Shown piece after piece: positions 23,142 through 32,045 of a stretch of DNA of 64,000 nt (within the stretch, counting starts at the first letter, position 1; each line of letters opens with the position of its first letter). The notes beneath the pieces were generated by a model that was not told the DNA's origin, ran no database searches, and worked only from the letters and a program-made list of their open reading frames with translations. Source of the DNA: Bdellovibrio svalbardensis (GTDB lineage Bacteria; Bdellovibrionota; Bdellovibrionia; Bdellovibrionales; Bdellovibrionaceae). The stretch covers positions 1,054,001 through 1,118,000 of the forward strand of contig NZ_JANRMI010000001.1 of the NCBI RefSeq assembly GCF_029531655.1, in the 5' to 3' direction. The position numbers were made by a program, and so were the translations under genes.

Positions 23142-24233
23142 TTATTTACAGTCAAATTTTAGATCGATCTTTGTTCCCTCTATCAAAGGTGTTTTGAATT
23201 TCATCAAGTTCTTGTCGATAGTGAACTGAGTGAACTCTTGTGAGTTGATCACGACCTTTACGGTTGCGGGATCAGGTTCACACTGCAAAGTCAGATGAGA
23301 CATGGAGTTTACGATCTTGTCCTTGAAAGTATTTAGACTGCTAGCAAAGTTGGCGTCACAAATACTACCGACACCTCCATCCGTCATATTGGAAGCTTGA
23401 GCGTAGATAGCGCCAGGATGGCTAGGTGAAGTACCGCTGGCATCTTGCTTGGCTTCGCACGTTGAATCACCTGGTTTTACGATGATGGAGTTGAAGGTAA
23501 ATCGCACGTCAGCACCAAAACTGCTTTGGGCTTGAGAGACTAAATTGATTGGAAGGTCTTCGGCCTCCAGGGGCTGATAGCTTCCAGCTGCATCTGTGGC
23601 TTTGACCTTTGATTGATCACCGCCGACAGATCGTTCATCTTCATTGGAGACGATGATCACAGAGACTGCAGCACCTGCGCGGTAGCAGCCATTGCCAGAT
23701 ACATTGCTCAATGCACCGGATTTAAAATGTTCGTATGCAGTTTTGATTCCTCGCTCGTCGCCGGAGCCAGCTCCGCCAATCTGAAGTGAGTTCACGGTGT
23801 TCACGAAGATCCCATCAAGGTTGGCTGTTCCTCTTTTTAGAAGACTATTGGGAGTTCCTGCTTTTGGAGTGTAGCCCACCCAATTGTAAGACGTTCCCCA
23901 AGTTGGAGAGCCACCGACCATGAGTGAGCGGGTTGTCGTCATACACATCTGCCAGTCTATATCGCTGGATTCTAGTGAGGTCACAAAAGAACCAAGGCTG
24001 GCGGCGAGTTTTTGAAGATCGGGAAGCATGGAGTTGGAGTCATCAAAGACGACCAGGAAGTCGACCTGTTTATTTCCATAAGCAACCACCTCAGAGAGTG
24101 TCACGGTTTTGCTGGGTGTGATAGCCGCCTCTGTTGTCACATCTACAGGTGAAAAGCTCACCTTCGCACAGGCAGCACAGAGGGTTGTCGCAGCACTTAG
24201 TAGGAGTAAATTTTTGAAACTCTTCTTTTCCAT
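23142..24233 (-). CDS. Lipoprotein with von Willebrand A-like domain
   Basis: 363-residue predicted lipoprotein. The signal peptide ends in a lipobox (LCAAC, modified Cys22), so it should be anchored to an envelope membrane. Residues 58-69 (DFLVVFDDSNSM) carry a DxSxS motif (Asp64, Ser66, Ser68) typical of the metal-ion-dependent adhesion site of von Willebrand A domains; a later acidic turn (VSNEDERS) fits the fold. Such proteins mediate metal-dependent protein binding on surfaces. The ligand is unknown. Transcribed alone on the minus strand; AAGAGGT precedes its ATG. Confidence 0.78.
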   Translation of the reverse strand: MEKKSFKNLLLLSAATTLCAACAKVSFSPVDVTTEAAITPSKTVTLSEVVAYGNKQVDFLVVFDDSNSMLPDLQKLAASLGSFVTSLESSDIDWQMCMTTTRSLMVGGSPTWGTSYNWVGYTPKAGTPNSLLKRGTANLDGIFVNTVNSLQIGGAGSGDERGIKTAYEHFKSGALSNVSGNGCYRAGAAVSVIIVSNEDERSVGGDQSKVKATDAAGSYQPLEAEDLPINLVSQAQSSFGADVRFTFNSIIVKPGDSTCEAKQDASGTSPSHPGAIYAQASNMTDGGVGSICDANFASSLNTFKDKIVNSMSHLTLQCEPDPATVKVVINSQEFTQFTIDKNLMKFKTPLIEGTKIDLKFDCK

Positions 24234-24607
24234 AATTCGTACCTCTTAAAAAGGTTATCACGATGAGGCCAAGAAAAAATAGTGGGGAGACGCAAATGCG
24301 AGGTAAATAAGTTAATAAAAACAATAAGTTATGGAATGTGTCGAATTAATAAGCAGCGTCCTGTAAAGACGTTTGACGGAAGTTTGCAAGATCCTATCTG
24401 TAAAAGCGAAGTTCCAAAAAAGTTAGATTTTTTTTACAGAGCAAAGGGCGAGTTTGAATTGATGAAATTGGCGGAGTGCCCTGGTGGGAAGTCTATTTTA
24501 TGGCTTTCAAAAGGTTCTGTGCTCTGTATGGTGAATCGGAACAAGCTAACAATCGTGCTCCGTGTTTTGCGGGAACTCTTTGTCATGACAACGATGGCTT
24601 GCGTGGG
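24234..24607. other. Spacer without a supported gene
   Basis: 374 bases upstream of the von Willebrand-like lipoprotein gene. It should contain that gene's promoter on the minus strand, but I cannot point to clear elements. One plus-strand frame is open across it (24282-24692), but it has a GTG start without a ribosome site and runs into a terminator on the other strand, so I do not call it. Confidence 0.4.
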
Positions 24608-24638
24608 AAAAAAAAGCCCCAGCAGAGTGCCGGGGCTT
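24608..24638 (-). terminator. Intrinsic terminator for the TIGR03545/TIGR03546 pair
   Basis: On the minus strand AAGCCCC (complement of 24632-24638) pairs with GGGGCTT (complement of 24614-24620) and is followed by a run of eight T. It lies about 90 bases after the stop of the TIGR03545-type gene. Confidence 0.85.
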
Positions 24639-24729
24639 AGAAGCGATTCTATTAATGAGTCCACCCATTTGAAGGCGGGAGAACCGATCTGAACTTTGAT
24701 AAGTCCGCGGCTTTCGAGAGATTGGCTGC

Positions 24730-26697
24730 TTACCAACCAAATTGCTTTTTCAAATCGTCGAGGGCTTTCTTGCCCTGTTCCTCAAGTTGCTTCTTCCCTT
24801 GGTTTTCCGCATCTTTTTTCGCAGAGTTTACTTTGCTTTCGACTTGCTTCTTTTGGTCATCCAACTGAACTTGGGCTTTCTTTATTTCGCCTTCAAATTG
24901 CGATTTCAGTTTGTTGAGCTCGGCTTCAACTTGTGCTTTTTGTTTTCCAATTTCTTGCTCTACGTAGGCTTGAATCTTTTTGCGAGCTTCATCAATTTTA
25001 GCCTGGATCTGTTTTTCAAATCCCTTTTGCAGTTCGGGTCCAAGATTCGAGTTGATGGCAAGATCAACTTTAGGAAGAACTCCTTGTCCCTGAGCTGTCA
25101 ACGTCACGACCGGAATGCCGGCGAAAACAGCTTTCAAGATTTGATCGGCAATTTCATTTTTAGAGGAAACGCTGTAGTCGATCTTTGTAAACTTATTGTC
25201 GAGGCTGACATTTAAATCTTTAAATCCGACAAGGCTTCCTTCAATTCCCAGGGCTCCGGTGGCTTTATTGAAGGCAATATGAACATCAGGAGACTGCACC
25301 AGTTCTTTGCCTTCAAGGGCATAAGAATCAACCTTCAAGAGGTATTTAATGATTGCATCATCCTTGCGGTTGTCTAAAGAGAGTTTTGCAAGGAAACCAA
25401 AAATCTGCATGCCAGGGAAGTCTCCAGCAAGAGTTGCAACCGTAGGTCTGCCAATGAGACGTTGATTTGATGTGATGTCCAGAATTTCACCTTTGATGTT
25501 TCCAGCATTCGGCGATGAGCCCGCTTGAGAGCTGACGGCTGTACGCTTCAACCAGAACATTGGATAGGAATTCGGGCGACCGAACTCATATGAAATGCCT
25601 TTTTCACGTGGATGCGGTTGGATCGCAACTTCTTCTTCCTCGGTTTTGTCTTGGCCCTTCTTCAAGAACTTCGGTGGAAGGTATTTTTCTGCCAGGTCTT
25701 TGTAGCGGAAGAACTTTGCTTTGTAAGGTGCAAGGTAACGACTGAAGACAGCCATCGTCAGGGCTTTGGCATCCAGTTGGGGAATTTTGAAGTGCTGTTC
25801 AAGGGACTTGATGTCTACCTTCACTTGCTTCTCAATGTCCTGATATTGAGTCTGCAGAGCTTTTAAATCTTTGCCCAAGTCATCCGTCACCGCTTGGATT
25901 TGTTTGTATTTTCCATCGGCGTCTTTGTAGACAGCATCCAACTGCTGAAGGGCGCTGGTGAGCTCTTGAGGTGATTTGAAATCCTTGTATTGGATTTTAT
26001 TTAAACGATCTCCCAAGGCTTGAATGTCTTTGCCCTGAGGAAGATTTTTAAGTCTGGCGTCCCAGGTTTGCTGTTTGGACTCAAGATCTTTTTGGAACTT
26101 CTCAATCATGGCCTTTGAGGGAAGAGTTTCTTGAAGCTTCTGTAGTTGCGCATTGGGATCTGTTCCGCTGAGCATGCCAATGACATCACCCAGAACGTTG
26201 TCGCCATAACGTGCTTCAAGTTCTTTTTGTGCATCTGCTTTGAGCTTTCCGCCTTCGGTAGAAAGAACACCAGGCTCATTGGAGACGGGTGGTGGTGGTG
26301 CGACCTTGCCCGGTGATTGTCTTTTTACTCCGAATTCGATTTGTTCAACAGCGGCTTCATTGATGACGAACTTCACGCGAAGAAGAGCGTCCCAAAGCAT
26401 AGAAAAACGAACGTCGCCAATTTTGATAGAGTCGTGAGTTGGCTTTTCTGCGTCAGTGAGTTCGATCCCTTGGATGCGAATGCTGGCATCGAAAAAGCTG
26501 GTTTTAAGATCCGCGATATTAACTTCAGCACCTAGAGCCTTGTAGCCCACCCATTCCATTCCGCGACGAAGATGACCGTCAAAGAAGAAGTGGAAATAAA
26601 GTCCAACGAGCAAAGAAATGATAGTGAAGGGAATGATGGCACCCCAACGAATGATGCCTTTTTTCTTTTTTGGTAGAGAGTTGATTTCAGTTGTCAT
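24730..26697 (-). CDS. TIGR03545-family envelope protein with coiled coils
   Basis: 655-residue protein resembling the uncharacterised TIGR03545 family, which is usually encoded next to a TIGR03546 protein, as here. A single membrane segment near residues 17-37 is followed by an AsmA-like stretch (residues 50-125, with NIADLKTSFFDASIRIQGIEL) typical of lipid-binding envelope proteins. Residues about 145-330 and the last 100 residues (repeated KKQVESK and EEQGKKAL segments) are strongly predicted coiled coil. The function is not established; an envelope or lipid-transfer role is my inference from the AsmA-like part. Confidence 0.78.
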   Translation of the reverse strand: MTTEINSLPKKKKGIIRWGAIIPFTIISLLVGLYFHFFFDGHLRRGMEWVGYKALGAEVNIADLKTSFFDASIRIQGIELTDAEKPTHDSIKIGDVRFSMLWDALLRVKFVINEAAVEQIEFGVKRQSPGKVAPPPPVSNEPGVLSTEGGKLKADAQKELEARYGDNVLGDVIGMLSGTDPNAQLQKLQETLPSKAMIEKFQKDLESKQQTWDARLKNLPQGKDIQALGDRLNKIQYKDFKSPQELTSALQQLDAVYKDADGKYKQIQAVTDDLGKDLKALQTQYQDIEKQVKVDIKSLEQHFKIPQLDAKALTMAVFSRYLAPYKAKFFRYKDLAEKYLPPKFLKKGQDKTEEEEVAIQPHPREKGISYEFGRPNSYPMFWLKRTAVSSQAGSSPNAGNIKGEILDITSNQRLIGRPTVATLAGDFPGMQIFGFLAKLSLDNRKDDAIIKYLLKVDSYALEGKELVQSPDVHIAFNKATGALGIEGSLVGFKDLNVSLDNKFTKIDYSVSSKNEIADQILKAVFAGIPVVTLTAQGQGVLPKVDLAINSNLGPELQKGFEKQIQAKIDEARKKIQAYVEQEIGKQKAQVEAELNKLKSQFEGEIKKAQVQLDDQKKQVESKVNSAKKDAENQGKKQLEEQGKKALDDLKKQFGW

Positions 26698-26709
26698 GTT
26701 GTTGTCGTC

Positions 26710-27234
26710 CTAACCGTAAAGTTCGTCGTACTTCGTGTACCAGTTATAGAATTTTGTTGCCGTGAATGCTTTCCAAGCTTTGGTTCCTTTGAATCGTGCG
26801 ACCACAGTGGCTCTGTAAGCGAGGATCAAGGCTTTGAATGCGTAGAATGCAAAGGGGAACAGGACCAGAGAAACAATCATGGAGCCCATCACAATGCTGT
26901 TATTAAAGCGAGTCATCGGGACGATCGGCATGTTGTAAAGGCTGACAAAGAGAGGGCGAAGTGGCTCGGCCTCCAGGACAGATTTTCCGAGTAGGTGGGC
27001 TGGATAGTCGAAAAGAAAAGCGACAAATTTAAAGAAGAAAGCAGAAAGGAATGCGGCCCCCAATTGAACCCGGAAAATAAAGATAATGAAAAGAACAATG
27101 AAGGTTTGAATTGAGAAGAATGGTGCAAAACCCAAAATCAATCCGAGTGAAAGACCGTATGCAAGGGGGCTTGTTTCGGTATCGGAATTGAGTAGTTTAA
27201 GAAAATTAAATATCTGCTTTAAAAGTAATGTCAT
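26710..27234 (-). CDS. TIGR03546-family membrane protein (DUF2062-like)
   Basis: 174-residue integral membrane protein resembling TIGR03546. The segment SPLAYGLSLGLILGFAPFFSIQTF is the core of DUF2062-type proteins, split in description here as GLSLGLILGFAPFF plus flanks; four hydrophobic segments follow. It starts at ATG 27234 and ends 12 bases before the TIGR03545-type gene, so the two form an operon and probably act together in the inner membrane. Function unknown. Confidence 0.8.
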   Translation of the reverse strand: MTLLLKQIFNFLKLLNSDTETSPLAYGLSLGLILGFAPFFSIQTFIVLFIIFIFRVQLGAAFLSAFFFKFVAFLFDYPAHLLGKSVLEAEPLRPLFVSLYNMPIVPMTRFNNSIVMGSMIVSLVLFPFAFYAFKALILAYRATVVARFKGTKAWKAFTATKFYNWYTKYDELYG

Positions 27235-27338
27235 GAATCCTCCGTAAGCCAGCTAGAACTACTCTGAGTTTAGGTCAAAAATGCATGGCGGCAAGCGAAA
27301 AACGAGACAGAAGACATGACTTGTCGTAATACTTTCTT

Positions 27339-28316
27339 ATGCAAATTTGGGAACAATTGATTGCCGATACAGTACAGCTTGGTGGAACCTTGGTCTTTAT
27401 TAAGGAGCAGGTGCCTGCGGACATGTCGCAATGGTTAGCACCCTTTAAGAATTCATCTAATTGCGATCTTCCAGTCGTCACTCGATCTGTTCAGGATTTA
27501 CTTTCGCGTAAGTTTCAAACCAAGTCTCAAGATTTGATTTTCTTTTTTGAATCTCAAAAAACGTTTATTTCCTCATTGAACTCTGTCTTACAGGGGCAGC
27601 GGATTTTATTGGCCGATGGTTCAGCTATTCAGGGGATTGATTTTGCCTGGAAAGAAGCGTCTTTATCTCAATGGATCAGTTCTTTGAAGGCTGTTGAGGC
27701 TTATCTCGCATCCGCTAAACCTCTGCATGAAAACCTAAGCACGCAGGAAGCTCCCTGCTTATTCTTGGATCGCGATGACGTGGTTGTGCGGAATGTTCCC
27801 TATAACAACGATCCTGCGAAAGTGGAGCTCATGCCTGGGGCGGTGGAGTTGATCAATCAGGCGCATGCTGATGGCTTTTGGGTGGCTTTGGTCACCAATC
27901 AATCGGGCTTGGGACGTGGACGTATTTCTTGGCTTGAGTATAAGGGCGTTCATCAGCAAATGTTGCAGCTATTGGCGGCACAAGGTTGTTGGATTGATGA
28001 ATGTGTCTGGGCTTCATTCATTGAGAATGAAGCGGTGATCGAGGGTCGCTTGTTTGCAAGTCTTCGCAAACCTCGCGCGGGGATGTTCCAGCTGGTGCAT
28101 GATAAACTTCGCACCAGGATGGCGGACTCATTTATGGTGGGTGACAGCGCGACAGATCTGATCGCCGCTCACTCTGCCGGAGTGAAGCATCTGCATCTGT
28201 TCAATTCGGAAAAATTTGCGAAGGAAGAAGCCACTCTTCGTGAATATCAAAAGAATCATCCGCAATTTCAATTTCATGTTCTAAAAAATTTGTCAGACTT
28301 AAAGCTCGGAAACTAA
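27339..28316 (+). CDS. HAD-superfamily (subfamily IIIA) phosphatase with unknown N-terminal domain
   Basis: 325 residues. Residues 140-315 are a HAD phosphatase of the GmhB/histidinol-phosphatase type: nucleophile motif FLDRDDVVV (Asp144, Asp146), VTNQSGLGRG, a motif III lysine in LRKPRAGM and GDSATDLIAA. The cysteine zinc loop of GmhB is missing. The first 140 residues match nothing I recognise. Members act on sugar bisphosphates or nucleotide sugars; ManC, two genes away, hints at sugar metabolism, but the substrate is open. No clear ribosome site precedes ATG 27339, so the start is uncertain. Confidence 0.72.
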   Translation: MQIWEQLIADTVQLGGTLVFIKEQVPADMSQWLAPFKNSSNCDLPVVTRSVQDLLSRKFQTKSQDLIFFFESQKTFISSLNSVLQGQRILLADGSAIQGIDFAWKEASLSQWISSLKAVEAYLASAKPLHENLSTQEAPCLFLDRDDVVVRNVPYNNDPAKVELMPGAVELINQAHADGFWVALVTNQSGLGRGRISWLEYKGVHQQMLQLLAAQGCWIDECVWASFIENEAVIEGRLFASLRKPRAGMFQLVHDKLRTRMADSFMVGDSATDLIAAHSAGVKHLHLFNSEKFAKEEATLREYQKNHPQFQFHVLKNLSDLKLGN

Positions 28317-28350
28317 AACGGCTATTACTCGAAACGACGCAATGAGTGAA

Positions 28351-28375
28351 GCAAAAGGTGCCTGGCACCTTTTGC
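28351..28375. terminator. Palindrome between convergent genes
   Basis: GCAAAAGGTGCC (28351-28362) and GGCACCTTTTGC (28364-28375) form an almost continuous 12-bp palindrome between the HAD gene (ends 28316) and the convergent LPG-synthase-type gene (ends 28385). The T-rich right arm makes it a possible bidirectional terminator. It could also be one copy of a dispersed repeat. Confidence 0.5.
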
Positions 28376-28384
28376 GTTTGCGGG

Positions 28385-29380
28385 TTAGCTGACTTGTTCT
28401 AGGTCTGAAATTTCGGAGTGGCCCTTGAAGCGCAAGTAAAAGAAAGCGCCGAGCAGACTGACCAGGAAGGTTCCGACTTGGAAGGCTGTGATTGTGGTAG
28501 GGCCCAAGTCTGATGTTTTTCCATTGTAAATATTGAATAGGAAATAAAAGGCTGCTTGGCCGACACCGACTCCAGCAGGGGAGATGGGGATGGCCGTTGC
28601 CATGAAGCCCAGAGGGGCGACCAAGAAGTAAGTTTTCAAAGAAATATCGTTGTAGCCGGCTGTAATGCCGACAAGGTAAAGAAACAGAATCGCGCAGGAT
28701 TGGGTGATCAGGCTCAACAAGATCACCCACAAAATGCGTTTACCCTGCCTTCCGTAAAGGTGCATGCTTTCATAAAGCTTCAAAAACTTTTCAGACAAAG
28801 GCAGCAGGTTGATGGCTTTTTTAAGAATATTTTTCTTATAAAGTTGCTGTGAGAAAACCATCGCAAGAGCCACTGAAAATCCCAAAAACAAAGCGAGAAT
28901 AAACCAGAACAGCGTCATCAGGCTTGGAACATGGGTGATATGGTCCATGTCGTAGACCATCACCAAAAGAGCCATAAGGATCATGGCGAAAAGCCCCATC
29001 ACGCGGTCCATCAGAATGCTTGTGACGGCGACCACTTTGCTGCCTGGATTTTGACGAGCGAAATAGTATCCCTTGATAACGTCGCCACCCACGCCTCCTG
29101 GCATCGCGAAGTTAAAGAAAATACCGATGAGACTGAGTTTGAATACTGGCCAAGATTTGGCCTTTAAACCCTGAGATTTTATCAGAACTCGCCAACGTTC
29201 GCTGGCTAAGAACAGATTGAGGGCAACGAGGCTGAGGGCCATTGCCGCGGGGCCAGGAGCAAGCAGGGCACGCAGGGCAGAGAAGTTCAGTTTGCCCGAA
29301 GAAACGAGCCAATAGATAATCCCCGCTGAGAAGACGATTTTTAGAGCCTGAAGCAGGAATTTTTTTGTGTGCTTGATCAT
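28385..29380 (-). CDS. LPG-synthase-type (UPF0104) membrane protein
   Basis: 331-residue integral membrane protein with about eight hydrophobic segments, matching the lysylphosphatidylglycerol synthase transmembrane family (PF03706). The motifs MPGGVGGDVIKGYY and MDRVMGL are characteristic. The soluble aminoacyl-transferase domain found in MprF is absent, so it is more likely a flippase-like or glycolipid-related protein than a lysyl-PG synthase. It is divergent from manC, with 161 bases between them that should contain both promoters. Confidence 0.82.
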   Translation of the reverse strand: MIKHTKKFLLQALKIVFSAGIIYWLVSSGKLNFSALRALLAPGPAAMALSLVALNLFLASERWRVLIKSQGLKAKSWPVFKLSLIGIFFNFAMPGGVGGDVIKGYYFARQNPGSKVVAVTSILMDRVMGLFAMILMALLVMVYDMDHITHVPSLMTLFWFILALFLGFSVALAMVFSQQLYKKNILKKAINLLPLSEKFLKLYESMHLYGRQGKRILWVILLSLITQSCAILFLYLVGITAGYNDISLKTYFLVAPLGFMATAIPISPAGVGVGQAAFYFLFNIYNGKTSDLGPTTITAFQVGTFLVSLLGAFFYLRFKGHSEISDLEQVS

Positions 29381-29541
29381 GGCTCAGTCATACCCAAAAT
29401 CCGGGTCTAACTCTACTTAGAAATGATTCTCAAGCCTTAGTTCCTATGACTAAATGGGCCAAATTGTGATGAAAAATACGCACTTGAAGCCGATGATGAT
29501 ATCAATTAAGACTTTATTCGAGATTAGTTCGGAGGTTTTAA

Positions 29542-30918
29542 GTGATTCCAGTGATTTTATCTGGTGGCAGCGGAACTCGGTTGTGGCCTGTATCGCGTCA
29601 GCAAATGCCGAAGCAGTTTTGCACCATTTTTGATAAGTCTTTGCAGACCTTTACTTTGCAAAGAAGCCTGCGCTTGGGATCGCCTTGGATCGTCACTTCG
29701 AAAGCCTTGCAGACTCTGACGGAGCTGAATCTCAAAGATAATAAAGCCTCTGGGGTGCAGGTAGTTTATGAACCCTTCGGGAAAAACACGGCTCCGGCAA
29801 TCGCAGTTCTTTGTCAGCTTCTAAAGCTACAAGGCAAAGCGGATGAGGTTGTTGGTATTTTTCCTTCCGATCATTTGATTACAAAAGAAGATGTCTTCCT
29901 GAACGTTGTTGAGTTCGCAGCTTCGGTTGCAAAAGATAACAAAGTTGTCACGTTGGGCATTAAGCCTTCTTATCCAGAAACTGGTTATGGATATATTCAA
30001 ACCGAGCCAACGAGTTTTAAAGATAAAGGTTCGTTGAAGGCATTCTCTGTCGTGAAGTTTCATGAAAAACCTTCCCTGGAAAAAGCACAGGAGTTTTTGG
30101 CGCACGGAAGCTTTAGTTGGAACGCTGGAATTTTTGTTTTCAAGGTTTCCCACATGGCCAGTCTTTTTGAAAAACACCAACCTGAAATGTGGGCTTTGGT
30201 TTCGACATTGAAGGCCGACTCTTCAAATCTTGAAGAGATTTATACAAAAGTAAAAAGCATTTCCATCGACTACGCCATCATGGAGCATTTGAGCGGTGGG
30301 GAGTTGACATGCATTCCTGCGGAATTTGGCTGGAGTGATGTGGGCTCTTGGGATGCGGTGGCCTCTTTGCAAAAGGGTCATGAGGTTTTGAATGTCTCTG
30401 GTAAAGATAACTTTGTCTTTGGTGACGACGACAAACATTACTCATTTGTGGGGATTGACGACGTTATCGTTGTAGATACCAAAGATGCCCTGATGCTTGT
30501 GAAGAAGGGTCATTCACAGGATGTTCGTCATGTTGTCGAAGCATTGACGAAGCAACAATCCAAGCTCGTGAAAGAGCATGTCTACGAATATCGTCCTTGG
30601 GGTTATTTTGAAATCTTGAAGGATACCGAGAATTTTAAATCCAAAGTGATCCGTGTAAATCCTCATGCGCAGATCTCTTACCAGTCTCACGCCAAGCGTG
30701 AAGAACATTGGACGATCACAGTGGGATCTGGTGAAGTTGTTCTGAATGATCAGGTGATTCCGGTCCAAGCGGGGAGTCATATTCATATCCCATTGGGAGC
30801 GAAGCATCGCATTCGCAACAACACTGAGCATATGCTGGAGTTTGTGGAGGTTCAGTTAGGAACCTACTTCGGGGAAGATGATATCGTCCGCTATCAGGAT
30901 GATTACAAGCGCTCTTAA
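29542..30918 (+). CDS. manC: Mannose-1-phosphate guanylyltransferase/mannose-6-phosphate isomerase
   Basis: 458 residues, bifunctional type II enzyme making GDP-mannose for polysaccharide or glycolipid. The pyrophosphorylase motif GGSGTRLWPVSRQQMPKQF lies at residues 8-26 and EKPSLEKA provides the second active-site segment; the C-terminal cupin (residues about 345-450) carries the isomerase motif, here HAQISYQSHAKREEHW, less canonical than the usual QxHHHRAEHW. GTG start at 29542 with GGAGG 8 bases upstream. It has its own terminator. The weaker isomerase motif leaves that second activity uncertain. Confidence 0.9.
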   Translation: MIPVILSGGSGTRLWPVSRQQMPKQFCTIFDKSLQTFTLQRSLRLGSPWIVTSKALQTLTELNLKDNKASGVQVVYEPFGKNTAPAIAVLCQLLKLQGKADEVVGIFPSDHLITKEDVFLNVVEFAASVAKDNKVVTLGIKPSYPETGYGYIQTEPTSFKDKGSLKAFSVVKFHEKPSLEKAQEFLAHGSFSWNAGIFVFKVSHMASLFEKHQPEMWALVSTLKADSSNLEEIYTKVKSISIDYAIMEHLSGGELTCIPAEFGWSDVGSWDAVASLQKGHEVLNVSGKDNFVFGDDDKHYSFVGIDDVIVVDTKDALMLVKKGHSQDVRHVVEALTKQQSKLVKEHVYEYRPWGYFEILKDTENFKSKVIRVNPHAQISYQSHAKREEHWTITVGSGEVVLNDQVIPVQAGSHIHIPLGAKHRIRNNTEHMLEFVEVQLGTYFGEDDIVRYQDDYKRS

Positions 30919-30920
30919 AC

Positions 30921-30955
30921 AAAAAAACCTTCGCCTTTAGGACGAAGGTTTTTTG
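30921..30955. terminator. Bidirectional intrinsic terminator
   Basis: ACCTTCG (30927-30933) and CGAAGGT (30943-30949) with A-rich left and T-rich right flanks: seven A before, six T after. It serves manC on the plus strand and the convergent L,D-transpeptidase gene on the minus strand. Confidence 0.9.
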
Positions 30956-30979
30956 CTTTAGAGAGGCTGCAGAAGAAGA

Positions 30980-31780
30980 CTATTTCTTTTGGAAATCCTC
31001 TTCTTCATTTGGAAGATCTACGTCAGCCTCGTCTGGTTGATCGTGGATTTCCTGGAGTGTCGGAGTATCTTGAATTTTGCTCATGAGGTCTTTTTGATAG
31101 GCATAGATCACGCCTCCGTCTTTAAAGAGTGTAATCATTTTTTTGATAATTCCAGGGGCAACTGCCGGGCAACCCCAGCTGCGTCCTAAGCGACCACTGC
31201 TTGCAACAAACTCTGGAGAGACGTAGTTTGCTGCGTGTACAACTATGTCACGAGCTGCAGCTTGGTCGTTTGATTTTTCGAGACCATAGAGGTTCAAAGA
31301 CTCACCATGGCCGCCGAAGTAGGTTGATCCACCTAGGTAGAATCCCAAGGATGACATTTTAGAACCGTCGAGGTTGGAGAATTTCGTAGCGATACGAACG
31401 CCAGATCCTTTTCCGTGAGCTACAAAGTGCTTGGAAACTGTACCTTTTTGCAGATCAAGAATAAGTAGGCGTCTTGAATCTGAAGGCTCTGAGAAATCAA
31501 TGATAGCGATATAATCCGATTTAATATCGATACTTCTGTCGGTGAGGTAAGCGTCACCTTCTTTGGGACGAACTTTGGTTTTTACTTTGATTGTTTTTCC
31601 GCCATTGGTGTCCATAAACTCAAGGGATCTTTGCAGAGCCTGCTCTGGCACCCCTTGTTTTTTAAAGAGATCATAAAGACGTTCGCCATTTATCTTTTTG
31701 TCAGCCAAGCCTTCGGCGAAGGCGTGAGTGTTGAAAAAAATCACGGTGAGAATGCTTAACATTTTGAACTTGTTCTTCAT
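30980..31780 (-). CDS. Secreted L,D-transpeptidase-like protein (YkuD_2 type)
   Basis: 266 residues, a predicted periplasmic peptidoglycan L,D-transpeptidase of the PF13645 type. A signal peptide ends near residue 23 (THAFAEG). The catalytic region has HGKGSG, IVVHAANYV (His182) and SWGCPAV with the nucleophile Cys204. ATG 31780 (MKNKFKMLSILTV) is chosen because AGAGGGTACC precedes it and it gives a signal peptide; the frame is open 38 codons further upstream without one. Bdellovibrio L,D-transpeptidases are known to remodel their own and prey cell walls during predation; that role here is inference. The C-terminus is acidic. Confidence 0.88.
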   Translation of the reverse strand: MKNKFKMLSILTVIFFNTHAFAEGLADKKINGERLYDLFKKQGVPEQALQRSLEFMDTNGGKTIKVKTKVRPKEGDAYLTDRSIDIKSDYIAIIDFSEPSDSRRLLILDLQKGTVSKHFVAHGKGSGVRIATKFSNLDGSKMSSLGFYLGGSTYFGGHGESLNLYGLEKSNDQAAARDIVVHAANYVSPEFVASSGRLGRSWGCPAVAPGIIKKMITLFKDGGVIYAYQKDLMSKIQDTPTLQEIHDQPDEADVDLPNEEEDFQKK

Positions 31781-32045
31781 GGTACCCTCTGGAACGTGTG
31801 AGTGCAGTATCCGAGCGGGGGAATTACAAAGGCCGTGCCATAGAAAGACCAGTCGGAAAGGCCTTAAATTTGAGCTGAATGTTCCATAAGTCATGAAGTG
31901 GAGACCGTGGGCGGCACCTGTTAAGTTCTTAGACAGTGAAGATCCGTGCGGTTTGGCAAAGAATAAATAACTGACAATGGGGATAAGGTTTGTTTCTATA
32001 AATGAGTCCGAAAAGTTCGGAGTGAAACAAGTTAAGGAGTTTTCT

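Noticed and set aside
24282-24692. Plus-strand open frame of 136 codons
   Set aside because: GTG start without a ribosome site, runs through a minus-strand terminator, and composition does not look coding. Kept as spacer.
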